Source: Mesorhabditis belari (Eukaryota; Nematoda; Chromadorea; Rhabditida; Rhabditidae). From it: DNA of 64,000 nt. Within the stretch, counting starts at the first letter, position 1; every line of letters begins with the position of its first letter. The stretch lies in NCBI GenBank assembly GCA_958450365.1, contig CAUEEP010000750.1:892501-956500 (forward strand), in the 5' to 3' direction. The notes under the pieces are model-generated. The model did no database searches. It worked only from the letters and a program-made list of their open reading frames with translations, and was not told where the DNA came from. This document shows positions 24,901-39,900 of this stretch, one piece after another. Made by a program: the position numbers and the translations under genes.

Positions 24901-27900
24901 TTTGCAAGTCTCATTAAAGGACTTTAAACCGACAGAAAGCTTCACCTGGCTTTTGGACCGTTAGTTAGAGTTAGTTCTTGGTCACGATTACAGCCGTTTA
25001 AAAAAAAAAATCTTTGACTCGAGCACTAGTAGTACTGATTTTGGTTAAAGATTTGATTACTTGTAAACGAGTCTCAAGTTCTCGATTGATTTGTCGATCA
25101 TTGTCCGGTGCTCTGGCTAGTGGTGAGCAAGATCTTGGAGAGTCGGTTGACTAGAACTTGTTTTTAAAAATTCATCGAGAAGATGATGATTAGAAAAGCG
25201 TACCTTTGTTGTGCTAGTACTCATCTCATCGCTTGAGAATTTGTTGAATTTCTCGCAGGCCTAGAAAAAAGTTATAGTTTAGTTTGACAAGCAGTTCACG
25301 AGAAGGTTTTTGATTTTTGTGTAAGTTCTTTCCCTTCCAACTCGTCTAAAAACGTTCACAGACAACCGATTTGCTTAAGGTAAGAGTCAAAATGAAGAGA
25401 AATCTTTACGGATCATTTACTTGAAAACAGAATAAAGAAATATTGAGTTTAAAGAAAGTTCAGAATGTTTTAACATGAGAAATTTCTCAAATCACCGCTC
25501 CCAAGAATTACTTTACTTTTACTTTGCATTCAAACGTTCATAACTCTTTTCAAACTCAATATTTCTTTATTCTGTTTTCAGAAATGATCCTTAAGGATTT
25601 CTCTTCATTTTGAGTCCTAACTTAAGCAAATCGATTGTCTGTGAACGTTTTTAGAAAAGCTGAAAGGGAAAGAACTTGCAAAATCTCTTCAAATGTGTTA
25701 AAGATAAAATTTCGAAGAGCTAATTGAATAAATGATTTTTTTATTTGATATTTTAGCGAGGAGAATATGATTTTAAAAGCCATTCTTATGGTTAATACCT
25801 GGAAAAACGTGTGCAATTTGGGTTCCGTTGTAAAAGCTGATGAAATGAGTCGTAATCGGATGTTGAAGAGTGGTTTAGCATCAACCCATTTAATGTCTAA
25901 GCCTTCCTCCTAAAATTGAATGTTTAAAACCAAAAACGGAATGGATAAGTGCTAACCTTTACTGCAGTTGATGGGAAATAGTTGTAGTAGTTTGATGGGA
26001 GATCGACAGCCACCGGTAGATTGAATTCCTGTTCAAGCTTTCTTTGAAGAATTGTTGGACTTTCTACCTGTTCTTCTGACTCCAAAGTGAGCCGATCTTT
26101 CTTTGTCAATAATGGTAACCAAGCATATCCAACGGGACTTTCAAGAGACTAAATTTTTTGATTAGTTTTATCAAGCACAAGAGTTTCCCACTTCTGATGG
26201 ACTCTTTGCATTAGTGACACCGGCTACAGAGATGTGAGAAAATGAGAACAAAAGGTGATCACAGGATTCGAGTGAAAGTGGAAGTCGCATTTTGATTTCC
26301 TCACAGAAAGTGGGATATTGTTGATGATGTTGGACACAGCAATGGCCTTGTGAAAGGAAGGGACCGTTCACGGAGAGACGATCAATTATTGCCTAAAGGA
26401 ATTGCTCTGATGGACTATGTGAATTGAAATTTAAAGGAAAATTCAATCATAAAATCTTGCTTCTTACAGTGCTTTGATTATAGCGGCAATAGGTTTTTCA
26501 CTTTTTTTCAGTTAGTCCTTTTGCTGTGGAACGGCAAATGATAAAACTTTACAATAACTTCATTTATCTTTGCATTTCTTTTAGTAGTGTGCCCTAAAAT
26601 TACTTCTCCAAATCCCCCAACTCACCCCATCCATCACTTGCCCGGCACGCATGTATTTCACCGAACAAACAATGTTTCTCGCTTTCCCGAAAACCTTTTG
26701 ATTATCATATCTAAAATTTTCCTTAGAATTTATTGATTTTTTCAATAAACTTTAGCCTCAATGGATACACATAGAGTAGATTGACAAGATCCGAGTATGG
26801 CTCGACTGTTTGATTGCCGAATGATTGGAGATAAAAGACGGGTAATGATGGGGAATCTTTTGGCGACTTCCAAGGTCTCAATGGTAGAAGAGATGGCGAG
26901 ACACGGACTAAAACTTTTGAAATTGTTATTAGGTTAGCATTTCGTAGAGAAGTTTGCACAGTGATTTCTCAAAAAAAGAAGTTATGAATTCTTCCCAAAT
27001 TTTTCTGATAAACTTGACTAAATTTCGACGATAGCCCAGCTCTAGACAAAAAATAAAAGATTTCTTAAGCTGAAGTGACTTGATCACTTTTTGAAATCTC
27101 TAAAATTTCAAAAAACTGCACTCATTTTTTACAAGTAATTTCTTGAAGTCGATTTGTAAAGAATAGAACAAAATTTTCTCGAATTGGTGCATTCATTTCA
27201 TTCTATTGGGTTGGTGAATTGAAAACTGCCGGCTATTGTCATATGTCACAGTTTGAGCACTTTCTTCAAAAGAAACCCATTTTGGTGTCAATGGAAAAGT
27301 TGTAGAGAAACCAAAAAATTAAGCTTATATCCCAATTTTCAGAACGATTGAAAAACTGGTTTTCAAGAAATGCCAAATTTACGAATTTTCACAAAACTTG
27401 CATTTTAAGCGAAACTACTAAGTGTATCTTTTTGGAAATTCGGCTATAAGCCTAATTTTTGATTCTCTACAACTTTTCTATTGACACCAAAATGGGTTTC
27501 TTTTGAAGAAAGTGCTCAAACTGGGACATCTCCAGTCCTCCATTTTTGAGTCTCACACTTGTCTCACACACAAACCAAAACCCTACTACGTCGGCGGTCC
27601 TTACAAAAATTTCAGCGCTTATAACTTTTGACAGAGTGTTCCATAGCAAAAACAGAAAGCAGATTCGGATTCAGCGTGTAATTCTGCGTCGAATGGTCTA
27701 TGATCATTTGATTTGACTACATCCAGTTGACCATTTCAGTTGACTTTTCCATTCTCTTGTTAGATTCTCTACAACTTTTCTATTCACACCAAAATGGGTT
27801 TCTTTTGAAGAAAGCGCTCAAACTGGGACATCTCCAGTCCTCCATTTTTGAGTCTCACACTTGTCTCACACACAAACCAAAATCCTACTACGAAAGAGGA

Positions 27901-30900
27901 ATCCGCAAATTGCCTGTAAAATGGGCAGAAGTCGTCAATAATAATGGAAATTATTTGGAATGAAATTATGGTTTTATGTTGAATAAATTTTAGCTCAAAG
28001 TCCGGCAGTTTTCAATTCACCAACCCAATAGTTCAAATCGTTTCAAACCTAATAGAAATATTAAAAAGTTTAGTCTCAATTTTAGCTAGATTAAAGTATT
28101 CTGTGGAAATATAATTCATAGAGAATTTTTGTACTTACACGGAAGTGTCTCGACTTTTGGACTGAACTCCACAGAGATCGTGATCGATGCGCCCGGAATG
28201 GTCAACTTGTTGATCTTTTCGAGTCTAGAATCTCAAAATCTTGAGACGAAATCAAAATATTACTTGGAGTATTCTTGTAAATGCTTTTGTAGATCAATTT
28301 CAGGCAATTTGTTTCCCTCACATCGAAATATTGGAATGGTTTCGAATTGAGTGGCTCCTATGCTGGTATCCAGGTAGAGTGGTCTGAAAATTGAGTATTT
28401 GGTTGGAATTTTAATCTTCTTCTATGAGAGGTGCGCTTCTATTTGAGTCTTCTATTCTATCTTCTTCTAGTCGTTTGGCTGAGTGGCTAGCAGTCTTGAT
28501 TAACGTTTCAAAGAGCAAGGGTTCGATTCCGACTACAGAAAATGAACTTTAGAAGTGTTGAATAGAATAGAATTGAATTGAAAATGAACAAAGTGTTGGT
28601 TAGACTCGTGTTCAAGCTTTTAAAACAAAGCAGGTCCAACAGGTATCAGTTTAAATGTTAAGTTGTCTTCTAAAAAGTATTGGGTTGGGGAGAATGAGTC
28701 GGCACCAAACTTTAAAGGGACTTTTTGCACACATAAAGCCTTCTTTAAACATACGTTTGGTTTCATCAAAAGGATCCACTATTTCTCTACAAAATCACAT
28801 TTGAGAGATTCCACAAAGCTTTTCTTTCGTGGAGTTTATGAACTTCCAAACGCAGCTGGTTAAAATGGCAAAGAGTCCGACTCATCATTTGAACAGTTTC
28901 TTTCACATAAACCTTCTTTGGTGTTTATATAAAAAAGATAGAGCACATTCAATTACTTAAGTTGCCAAATTTGCAGGAAGATCCCACCAATGGTTTTTTC
29001 TAGATCACAGTTTGTAGTTTTTGTGAAAAAATGGCTTTTTCTTGAGCGGAGGCGCTGTTTGAATTTTCTTTTAAATGTCATTTTGTAGAGAATTAGTTAA
29101 CCATTCTACTCATATCAAACGCATATTATTTGACGAAGTCGAATAGAAGTTTTAGACATTTTTTTGATTTTCGGCGCCGACTCATTCTCCCCAACCCAAT
29201 AAAACAGTAAGCAGAATTACCTAGCAGCCCAGGCAAAACGAGCCCTAAAGGTGCCCAGCCTTGAGCAGGCAGCTGAAACGGTTTTCTGAAGCTTCAGCAC
29301 AGCTTTCGGATCGGCTGTCTTCATGTAGAGCTCTCCCTAAAAGTATTGTTTGGCTTATTCTTTCGGAATGTTTTGTTTTCGATTTGATACCCATCAAAGT
29401 TTACCAAAGTAATGGTATTGGATTAGTGAATTGAAAACTGCCGGCTATTGTCATATGTGACAGTTTGAGCATTTTCTTCAAAAGAAACCCATTTTGGTGT
29501 CAATTTAAAAGTTGTAAAGAATCAAAAATGAAGCTTATATCCAGATTTTCAGAACGATTCAAAAACTGGTTTTCAAGAAATGCCAAATTTACGAATTTTT
29601 ACAAAACTTGCATTTTAAGCGAAACTACTAAGTGTATCTTTTTGGAAATTTGCCTATAAGCCTAATTTTTGATTCTCTACAACTTTTCTATTGACACCAA
29701 AATGGGTTTCTTTTGAAGAAAGTGCTCAAACTGTGACGTCTCCAGTCCTCCATTTTTGAGTCTCACACTTGTCTCACACACAAACCAAAATCCTACTACG
29801 AAAGAGGAATCCGCAAATTGCCTGTAAAATGGGCAGAAGTCGCCAATAATAATGGAAATTATTTGGAATGAATCTATGGCTTTGGAAATTGCTGGATACT
29901 GGGAGTTGCTGGATAGCAAGACGACCGTTAATGCAATCAAATACAGTGAACAGTTGGGAAAGGTGAATGAATTCCTGAAGAAGAATAGGCCCTCTAAGTC
30001 TAAGAATAGGCTCTAAGAATAGGCCCTCATTCTCATCCACGACAACGCGCGCCCGCATGTTGCAAAACTGACTCGCTCTAAAATAAATAGCCTTGTTTGG
30101 GAACTTTTGGCGCATTCCCCATACGGTCCGGACCTCGCCCCTTTTGATTACTATTTATTCCGGATCATGAGTAATGAGCTTGCGGGAGAACACTTCGATT
30201 CGGAGGAAGCAGTCAAAAATTAGCTCGAAAAGTTTTTCGATTCAAAACCAAAATCGTACTACGAAAGAGGAATCCGCAAATTGCCTGTAAAATGGGCAGA
30301 AGTCGCCAATAATAATGAAAATTATTTGGAATGAATTTATGGTTTTATGTTGAATAAATTTTAGTTCAAAGTCCGGCAGTTTACAATTCACCAACGCAAT
30401 ACAGGACATGACTTTTACTAACCTGAACATCGGGACTCAATATCCGATCGATCCGCACGATAATCCAAATGTTTTTATTTTGTGACGGCAATGAGGAAAT
30501 GATTTGCTTGGCCATTCCATTTGTGATCAATTCATTCGGAATGCTGTTGACAAGACGCTTCGAGCCACTAAACACGAATTTAGTTACGAAGCAATAGTTT
30601 ATAAAGAGCAAAATTTGAATTACAACAGTCTGGGTCTCGTTTTTCTCAACTCATGTTATTGTCCAAGTCAGATACTATATCAAATCAGTAGCCTGATTAA
30701 CAATCCTTGCTTTGAATTGAATCCTAACTTACTTATTAGGCTGTTCAAAAAGTCTTTTTGTTCATTCTTTTGAAAAAAATAACAAATTCACCAATTAACC
30801 TATAGTTTACTCTAAATAAAAAGTGTTTATTGTTCAATATTTGTCCCATCTTTTTAAGTCAATTTCGGAAAGCTGTGCTATAAAAATCTCTACGAAAAAA

Positions 30901-33900
30901 TTGGCTGAATGGATTACTTTGAAGATTTGGCTATATATCTAACTTTTTATGCTCTATCTTTTATCTATTGAAACGAAGGTTTGCTTATGTTTAAAGTGTC
31001 TAAATCACATCATCGAGTCGACCTTTTTGACTACCCGACTTCAGGCTCCAAAAAAACTGACAAAAGACATATTAAACCCATTTTAATGTTATTTTGCAGA
31101 AAAATCCTTGACTTTTCTAATGAAATAAACCGTAGTTCAATTGGTGCATTTATTGGTTTTAAATAGAAGTGCGAAAAGAAACGAAAAGACTTTCTGGATA
31201 GCTGAGACTTCATTTGATACTTGTAGCGACTTTTTGCTATTTTTCACCAAGCTTCTTTTAGATGGCAACAGACAAAACCACAATTCATTGGCTATATAAC
31301 TCAAAATGCGCTCAAAATTTGTACATAATATTTCTAGAGAGCTTACCTTGGCCTTCTTTCCCGATTGATTTTCCACAAAGTGCTCAAATCATTCGAATTG
31401 AGATCAACGTGGAACTCTTCACTTGCTCGTTTCCCTGTCACCACATCGAAAAGAAACAATCGAAGAAAGAATGGCTCAATCTGAATAAAGTGAACATTTT
31501 TACAAGAGAATAGGACCATGTAACGAGGTCATAATCCGTTCATAGAGCTAGAGCTAGAGCTATCAGCTAGAGCTAGAGTATCAGCTAGAGCTAGAGTATC
31601 AGCTAGAGCTATCAGCTAGAGCTAGAGCTATCAGCTAGAGCTAGAGCTATCAGCTAGAGCTAGAGTATCAGCTAGAGCTATCAGCTAGAGCTAGAGCTAT
31701 CAGCTAGAGCTAGAGTATCAGCTAGAGCTAGAGCTATCAGCTAGAGCTAGAGTATCAGCTAGAGCTAGAGCTATCAGCTAGAGCTAGAGTATCAGCTAGA
31801 GCTAGAGCTATCAGCTAGAGCTAGAGTATCAGCTAGAGCTAGAGTATCAGCTAGAGCTAGAGCTATCAGCTAGAGCTAGAGCTATCAGCTAGAGCTAGAG
31901 CTATCAGCTAAAGCTATCAGCTAGAGCTAGAGCTACAAGCTAGAGCTAGAGCTATCAGCTTGTCTGAGTCACTAGAAGTAATGAGCTTCAAATTAGTCAA
32001 CGATTCTTTGACAAAATACAGTTCTTTTCATTGTAAAATGCTATTATATACAAAACCGAAAGCCAATTCGATTCTTGAGATTTTTTGAGATAAAGGATCA
32101 AAATAAAGTCCGTCAATAGGTTTTACGATCCTGGGGCCCGATTTTTAACATTAAATCTCATTTGGGAATCATTTACAGAACCAAATTAGGCAAAATTACA
32201 AAATTTGACTGGTTTTTGACTAAAATCATGGCTGATTTTGGCTCTCTCTCCAAACCTGTTCCATTTGCGTTGGCGAGATAGGCAATCGTAGATCAAAATT
32301 CTTCAGGTGAATCAAAAAACTCAATTGCCTTTCCTGGTTGAAGTTGACTTTTACACCGAAAATCACTTTATGCAAATTTGCATACAACTTTTAGTTTTAC
32401 CACTAGATTTTGTCGGTGTTGAGATTGGTGGCTCATCGGGAGTGATCGGCTCATTCGAGAAATTGCTGCTCCACCTCCTCGGCGCCATCAGAGTTGAGGT
32501 TTCACCTTTCGGCTCGATGAGTGGCTAAAGATGTTATTTTAATCATTAAGCTTTACAAACGATAAGTTCTATACCTTAAGAATTGAGTATTTTTACATTT
32601 TACCTTTAAAATTTTGTTTAACTATTGCCATATAAGTTTACAAAATTAAAGTATTCAAGGGTTGAAATTGATTATTTTGAGCAATCATGCCCCTTACTGT
32701 AGACCAATACTGACTATGATTTTACTATTAGATCTTCGAGTTGAGCTACTTAATTGAATGAGATTTTAGAGTAGCAAAGGATCAACTAGTATTTGAGATT
32801 TGAACAATTGCAAAAAGTTTCTCTGTCTCACTGCAGTTCATGGTTATAAAAGTTTTGACCTTACAGGGTCTGGTAAAATTATGAAACGAATGCTTATTAA
32901 TGAATTAAAAGTAGAAAATAAAGAGATTACTCCGAGTGTTATTTATCATTTGAAAGCTTGGCCCTTGCGAAGTTTCCGGGTGTTTTGAACGGGTCGTCAT
33001 ACTTTGAAGGCCTATAACTTTGTCTAGAAATAATACTTTTGCTAACCTTTTATATCATTGCACAGAGGACATTTTAGGCTTTCAAATGATATTAAATAGA
33101 GCTTAATTGGGTAATCCAATCCAAGAAAATCAGAGCCAACTTTAAGCAAATGAGGTCTATCCGATCTATCCGACGGTCTATCAGGCGTGTCGCCTTGTTT
33201 GAATGGGAATGAAAAATCCAATCAAGGTCTATTTAATATCATTAGAAAGCCTGAAATGTCCTCTGTGCAATGATATAAAAAGTTAGCAAAAATATTATCT
33301 CTAGACAAAGTTATAGGCCTTCAAAGTGGGCGACCCGTTGATAATACCCGGAAACTATGCAAGGGCCGAGCTTTCAAATGATAAATAACACTTGGAGTAA
33401 TCTCTTTATTTTCTTCTTTTAATTCATCAATAAGCATGCGTTTCATAATTTTGCTGGACCCTGTAACGTCAAAACTTTTATAATCATGAACTGTCGTGAG
33501 ACAGAGCAACTTTTTACGATTGTTCAAAGCTCAAATACTAGTTGATCCTTTGCTACTCTAAAATCTCATTCAATTAAATGCTCAACTCGAAGATCTAATA
33601 GTAAAATCATAGTCAGTATTGGTCTACAGTAAGGCGCACGATTACTCAATATAATCAATTTCAACCCTTGAATACTTTAATCATGTAAACTGCAACTTAT
33701 AACTGCAACAAATGATTTATAAGACTTGGAGTAATCTTTACATTTTCTTATTTTAATTTATCAATAAGCATTCATTCTATAAATCTTGCAAATCCATGCT
33801 TTGTAAACTTCAATTAAAACGAGTAGTGAAGTTATTAGCTTAACAACAAAATCTCATGATTCTTAATATTAAATCTAACTGCTAAAGACAAGAATTACCG

Positions 33901-36900
33901 TTAAATTACTGTAAAGAGCGAACAAATTCCTCCTTTCAACAATCGGTGGTTGAAGAGCGCGAATCGTTGTCGTTCGACCACGCCAGTAGCCACCGTCACG
34001 GTTTTGTGACCCTAAAAACTCTATTATTTATCCAATTCTAAACCTAAAAACCGTCTAAAACCCAAATTAAAATTTAAATGTTAGTAAAAAGTAAGCTTCT
34101 AGGCTTGAAAAGGCTTGCCATTTGAATTCCGGAAAACTTTCGGTAAAAGCGATTTCTTTTTTTCTTTTTTCTGCTTTCTGTGTACTGGAATAGTTGGTTG
34201 GAATTGTAAAACTTTAAAATTAAATGAATATTTAATTGTTATCTGATATTAAAGCAATTTACCGCCACTATCTTCGCTGTGAATGCTTTCCGAATCAAGC
34301 GATGCGTCGTGTTTTCCGCTTTTTCCATCGTTTTCCGACAGAGATGGCTGTGATTTGCCGACTAAATGAAGAAATTTGCATAATTGTCAGGAAACCTTTT
34401 TAATTGAACTATTTAATATTAAATCCTTTTAACTCTTTTACAATCCTTTTCAATGTTCTAAGCTTTTTGTCGAAGCCCGTGAATAGTTTTTACAGAGTGT
34501 TCAGTATTTATGGCGACTTCTTTTTAGTAGATGAGCTCTCAAGCGCCAAATTCAACCCTAATTTCATAAGTCTTATATGAAATATTAAAGCCCTTAATCG
34601 GAAAGTGAAAGTGAAATCATTTATAAGTCTTAACTTGTCTAAGACATTGTAATATACAGAGGTTCAGTATTTACAGCGACTTCGCTTTGGTCGATTAGCT
34701 CCCAGACGTCAAGTTCAATTCGAATGTGTTAAGTGTTATATAAAATATTGAAGCCTTTAATCTTGGCTACAGTTATCTACTAAAATTTTCCCAATTGGAA
34801 ATATACAACTCATTTTACAAGCTCTTGAATGAGTACTAGTTGATCACGAAAAATGGCAACAAGGGATCAACTAGTACGCATTCAAGAACTTGTAAAATGA
34901 GTTGTCTATCTCCAATCGGAACACTTTTAATAGATAAATGTAGCCAAGCTTAAGGGCTTCAATATTTTCTATAACACTTAACACATTCGGATTGAACTTG
35001 GCGCTTGGGAGCTAATCTACTAAAAAGAAGTCGCTGTATAATACTGAACTTCTGTATATTACAAGTCAACTATGTCTTAGACCTTTTTGTCAACCTTTTT
35101 GATTGAGCTGTTTAATATTAAATTATTTTAACTTTTTTACAACCCTTTTCAATTTTTTAAGCGTTTTGTCGAAGCTCGTGAATAGTTTATACAGAGTGTT
35201 CAGTATTTATGGCGACTTCTTTTTAGTAGATGAGCTCTCAAGCGCCAAATTCAACCCTAATTTCATAAGTGTTATATAAAATATTGAAGCCTTTAATCTT
35301 GGCTACAGTTATCTACTAAAATTTTCCCAATTGGAAATATACAACTCATTTTACAAGCTCTTGAATGAGTACTAGTTGGTCCCTGGTTGTGATTTTTCGC
35401 CATCAACTAGTACTCATTCAAGAGCTTGTAAATTGAGTTGTATATCTCTAATCGGAACACTTTTAATAGATAAATATAGCCAAGCTTAAGGGCTTCAATA
35501 TTTTATATAACACTTAACACATTTGGATTGAACTTGGCGCTTGGGAGCTAATCTACTAAAAAGAAGTCGCCGTAAATACTAAACACTACTAAACACTCTA
35601 TAGATCTGTAGATTGGAGTTGAATTTTGAATCAAGAATTCATTTAATCTCTTATTTATTCTTTTTTCTATTTCCCCAACTCTTACCATCTTTGTCTTTGA
35701 GGGAAACGGCTAAATTCACAGCTGTGTGCCATTCCTCAAGCACACTCCCTCCATCGGAGTCAGCTGTAGTGAAACACATTGATCGGTCTTTCTCGTTACC
35801 GTCTTCTTCCAAACATTTTTGAATCTAAAGGATAGTTTTTAAGATCGGAACTCAGTGATGAGTCTGGTTAAACGGCTGAATCTGGTTAAACACGTGACTG
35901 CGTTATTGATTGTCAATGATGATTTAAAGAAAATACTTAGATATGCAAAGTTACGGTCGAACTTCGATAGAACGAACCGCAAGGAATCGACCAAAAAGTT
36001 CTTTATATCGAAGTATTCGTTGTATCAAAGGTCATTTTAAAGGAAAACTCTTTCTTGGGACCAAAAATAGTGTTATATCTATACTTTCAAAGTAAACTCT
36101 AGTTAAAGTAAATGATACTAGAAAAAAGATGAAAATTCTCCTTTTAAGTCACCTCTAAAAGTCCACTCTTTTAAAATCTTTGAATTTTGTGGAAAGATTC
36201 GAACAAAAGGAACAGCTACGAAAGCTACGAAGCTCCACCTCTTTTTCTGTGTAGATTTTTCATAGCTGCCCCTTTTGTTTGAAATTCCTTACGAAACTGA
36301 AAGATATTCAGCTGAGTGGTCAAAGGGGATACTCTGAAAGTATAGTTATATCGATCATTTCGCTGTATTAAAGTTCGTTATCTCGAAATTCGACTGTATC
36401 TATAAAATCCCGATGCTTATTAACCCATTCGAAACCGCAGCGTTTTTTCTTTTTTTTTCGTCTACGGACCAAGCCTTTTTTTGACATTTTTGACTCCGAA
36501 GCAGTTTATTTATGGTTGGAAAAATGTAAGAGAGTCTCCTACACCATTTATTTTTGATGAAGAACGATTTGGATTTGACTTCAGTACTTTTCAAGATCCT
36601 ATCGATTATTGTTCTTATTTTATCGACGACAATATTTTAGTAGGTGAATCTAATAAACATGGAAAAAGGATAACAAACTGGCAGGATTTCGATGCAAAAT
36701 CTTTCAAGCTTTTCCTGGCTTCAAATGGGAATCGTCAAAATACCGAGGATTCGTGACTACTGGAGTAGTAGGCCTGGATTAGGAGGATTTTCCCACATGT
36801 CCCACATTATGTTAAGAGCAAAATTTGAATCCATTCTTCGAAACCTGCGTTTTTGTGATAATGAACTGGATCCTGCAGGAGATCGGCTTTTTAAGATTAA

Positions 36901-39900
36901 AGCTATTATGGAACATTTCAATGCAAAACCAGAGACCGCATTGATTCCGGGTAAATATGAAACATCTTTTTTTGCCCACGTAATTTGTAGATCTGCTACA
37001 ATTGGAATATACATGTAATGCTGAAAAACAGCAAAAAAAAAGCAATTAATTGAATGAAAATAGCTCACTTAGGGCTGCAGCGAATAATCGCTGCAGCGGT
37101 CCGTTCCTGAGTTTTTGTTGCAGCGATTATTCGCTGCAGAAGTTTCGAATGGGTTAATAAATTTAGCCATAAGTTCCTTATTGATATTATTTTGTGACTA
37201 TATTAAGTAAAAACTCTGCTCCAGAAGGGTATTACTATTGGGTTGGTGAATTGAAAACTGCCGGCTATTGTCATATGTCACAGTTTGAGCACTTTCTTCA
37301 AAATAAACCCATTTTGGTGTTAATGGAAAAGTTGTAGAGAATCAAAAATTAGACCTTATATCCAAATTCTCAGAACGATTCAAAAACTGGTTTTCAAGAA
37401 ATGCCAAATTTACGAATTTTCACAAAACTTGCATTTTAAGCGAAACTACTAAGTGTATCTTTTTGGAAATTTGGCTATAAGCCTAATTTTTGATTCTCTA
37501 CAACTTTTCTATTGACACCAAAATGGGTTTCTTTTGAAGAAAGTGCTCAAACTGTGACATCTCCAGTCCTCCATTTCTGAGTCTCACACTTGTCTCACAC
37601 ACAAACCAAAATCCTACTACGAAAGAGGAATCCGCAAATTGCCTGTAAAATGGGCAGAAGTCGCCAATAATAATGGAAATTATTTGGAATGAATCTATGG
37701 TTTTGGGAATTGCTGGATACTGGGAGTTGCTGGATAGCAAGACGACCGTTAATGCAATCAAATACAGTGAACAGTTGGGAAAGGTGAATGAATTCCTGAA
37801 GAAGAATAGGCCCTCTAAGTCTAAGAATAGGCTCTAAGAATAGGCCCTCATTCTCATCCACGACAACGCGCGCCCGCATGTTGCAAAACTGACTCGCTCT
37901 AAAATAAATAGCCTTGTTTGGGAACTTTTGGCGCATTCCCCCTACGGTCCGGACCTCGCCCCTTTTGATTACTATTTATTCCGGATCAAGAGTAATGAGC
38001 TTGCGGGAGAACACTTCGATTCGGGAGAAGCAGTCAAAAATTGGCTTTGAAAGTTTTTCGATTCAAAACCAAAATCCTACTACGAAAGAGGAATCCGCAA
38101 ATTGCCTGTAAAATGGGCAGAAGTCGTCAATAATAATGGAAATTATTTGGAATGAATTGATGGTTTTATGTTGAATAAATTTTAGTTCAAAGTCCGGCAG
38201 TTTACAATTCACCAACCTAATAGATTTAAGACGTTATAGTTTAATGTTTTCGCTAGAATACGATAGTTTAAAACATACGGAATCCAGTACTTTGCACAAG
38301 TTGTTTTAAGGAACATTATCTGGTCTTAAAAATGATCTATTATCTAATAAAATGATACTAGAACAAAGATGAGAATTCTCCTTTAAGTCACCTCTAGAAG
38401 TCCACTCAACTCCACCCACCTCCAGAACAACTTTGTCTTTCTTCGAGCGTTTTACTTGAGCTGCGTTGACACGAATTGCTGGAGTTGTTGGTGTTAAAGA
38501 GGGTCCTTTTGAGATCTAAATTATTTGTTTAAAAAGAATTTCTCTCAAATTCACCTCAAACACAATTTCCCCATCCTTCAACTTTTTCAACGAGCAAAAA
38601 CGTTTCTTTTCGGCTTTCAAGTTGTCAAGAAGAGTTGGATCGGTTTTCACAATGAGAAGCCATCCCTCTTTGATCGTGTCAGTCAGAGAAAAGCCTTCAC
38701 GAGTCTGAAAATGAAAAATATTAGTTTATAAGCTGTTGATTCAACAACTTTTATGGTCTTTTATGTGCTAAAGCGGGTAACGCAAATCAATCAGTGCCGG
38801 GATTTGAACCCGCGATCATTCGCTTGCCTCGCTTGCCGGGCGAATGCTTTACCAATGAGCTGACACGTATTCTAAAGCTCAAATGGAGCATTATGCCTTG
38901 CTTTATATCTACGCCGATATTATAGCTTTTTTATGACCCCAAAATCTTCTCCGATCTTGCTTCTTTCACTCACCGCTCTTGTTTCACTGGCCGCTAAATC
39001 CGACTCAAAAACCAGTGATGATAAAGCCATATCGCCATCGATAATCGAGCTAAAACATTTAAAAGTTAAAATATTAGATATCAACCTAAAACCTATCGAC
39101 TATCGGACATTTGATACACGCACTGCCCCCTTGCCATTGGCAATCTAACTTTGAGCTCAAACTTTTTGGTGTTTAGCTGTCCAATTTCAATCTTCTTTGT
39201 ATCATTAGATGCGCCAAGTTTTTCTCTGTTGATTGGTACAAAAACGATTTAAATTGGACAGCCCAACACCAAGAAATTGGAGTTTAAAGTTGGATTGCCA
39301 ATGGCATAGGGGGTGGGACGCTTATAACATATAACATAATCCCACAATCAAACCTATCAGATATCAGATCATAATCGCCAGAGAAACGAGAGTAATTCAA
39401 TCGAAGCACGTTGTACGGTGCGGAATAGATCTAAAATGGTTAGATCAGTATTGAAATATTTGATTTGTTGTTAGTAAAAGAGTTTGTTGACTCAATATTC
39501 AAGAATGCTAACCCGTAATGCTTCTTTTGTCAACAACCATCTCGCTCTCTCAATATCCGACTCAACCGCCGATGGAACGTCGGTTTTCGGGATGACTTCA
39601 CGAGTCGTTTGCTAAATTTAAAAGATAGAATCACTTTGTATCTTGCTCTAGTCAGAAATTTAAGCTCTAACCACTTTAACCAACCAATACCCTCAGAAAA
39701 TGGACGTTGAACGAGAAAAAAGCAGATTTCTCGCTTTTTATGCATCATTATGCCCAAACTTCTAGAAAACTTCTAGAAAAATCTTTGGCTCCAAATTTGG
39801 CTGTATTTTTTTAGAAAATTGAGAGAGCAATCAGTCTTGATTTGAGCTTCTTGTCTCTTGATTTCCTTAGAATTCTGTGGCGGTTACTCATTCAAAACCC

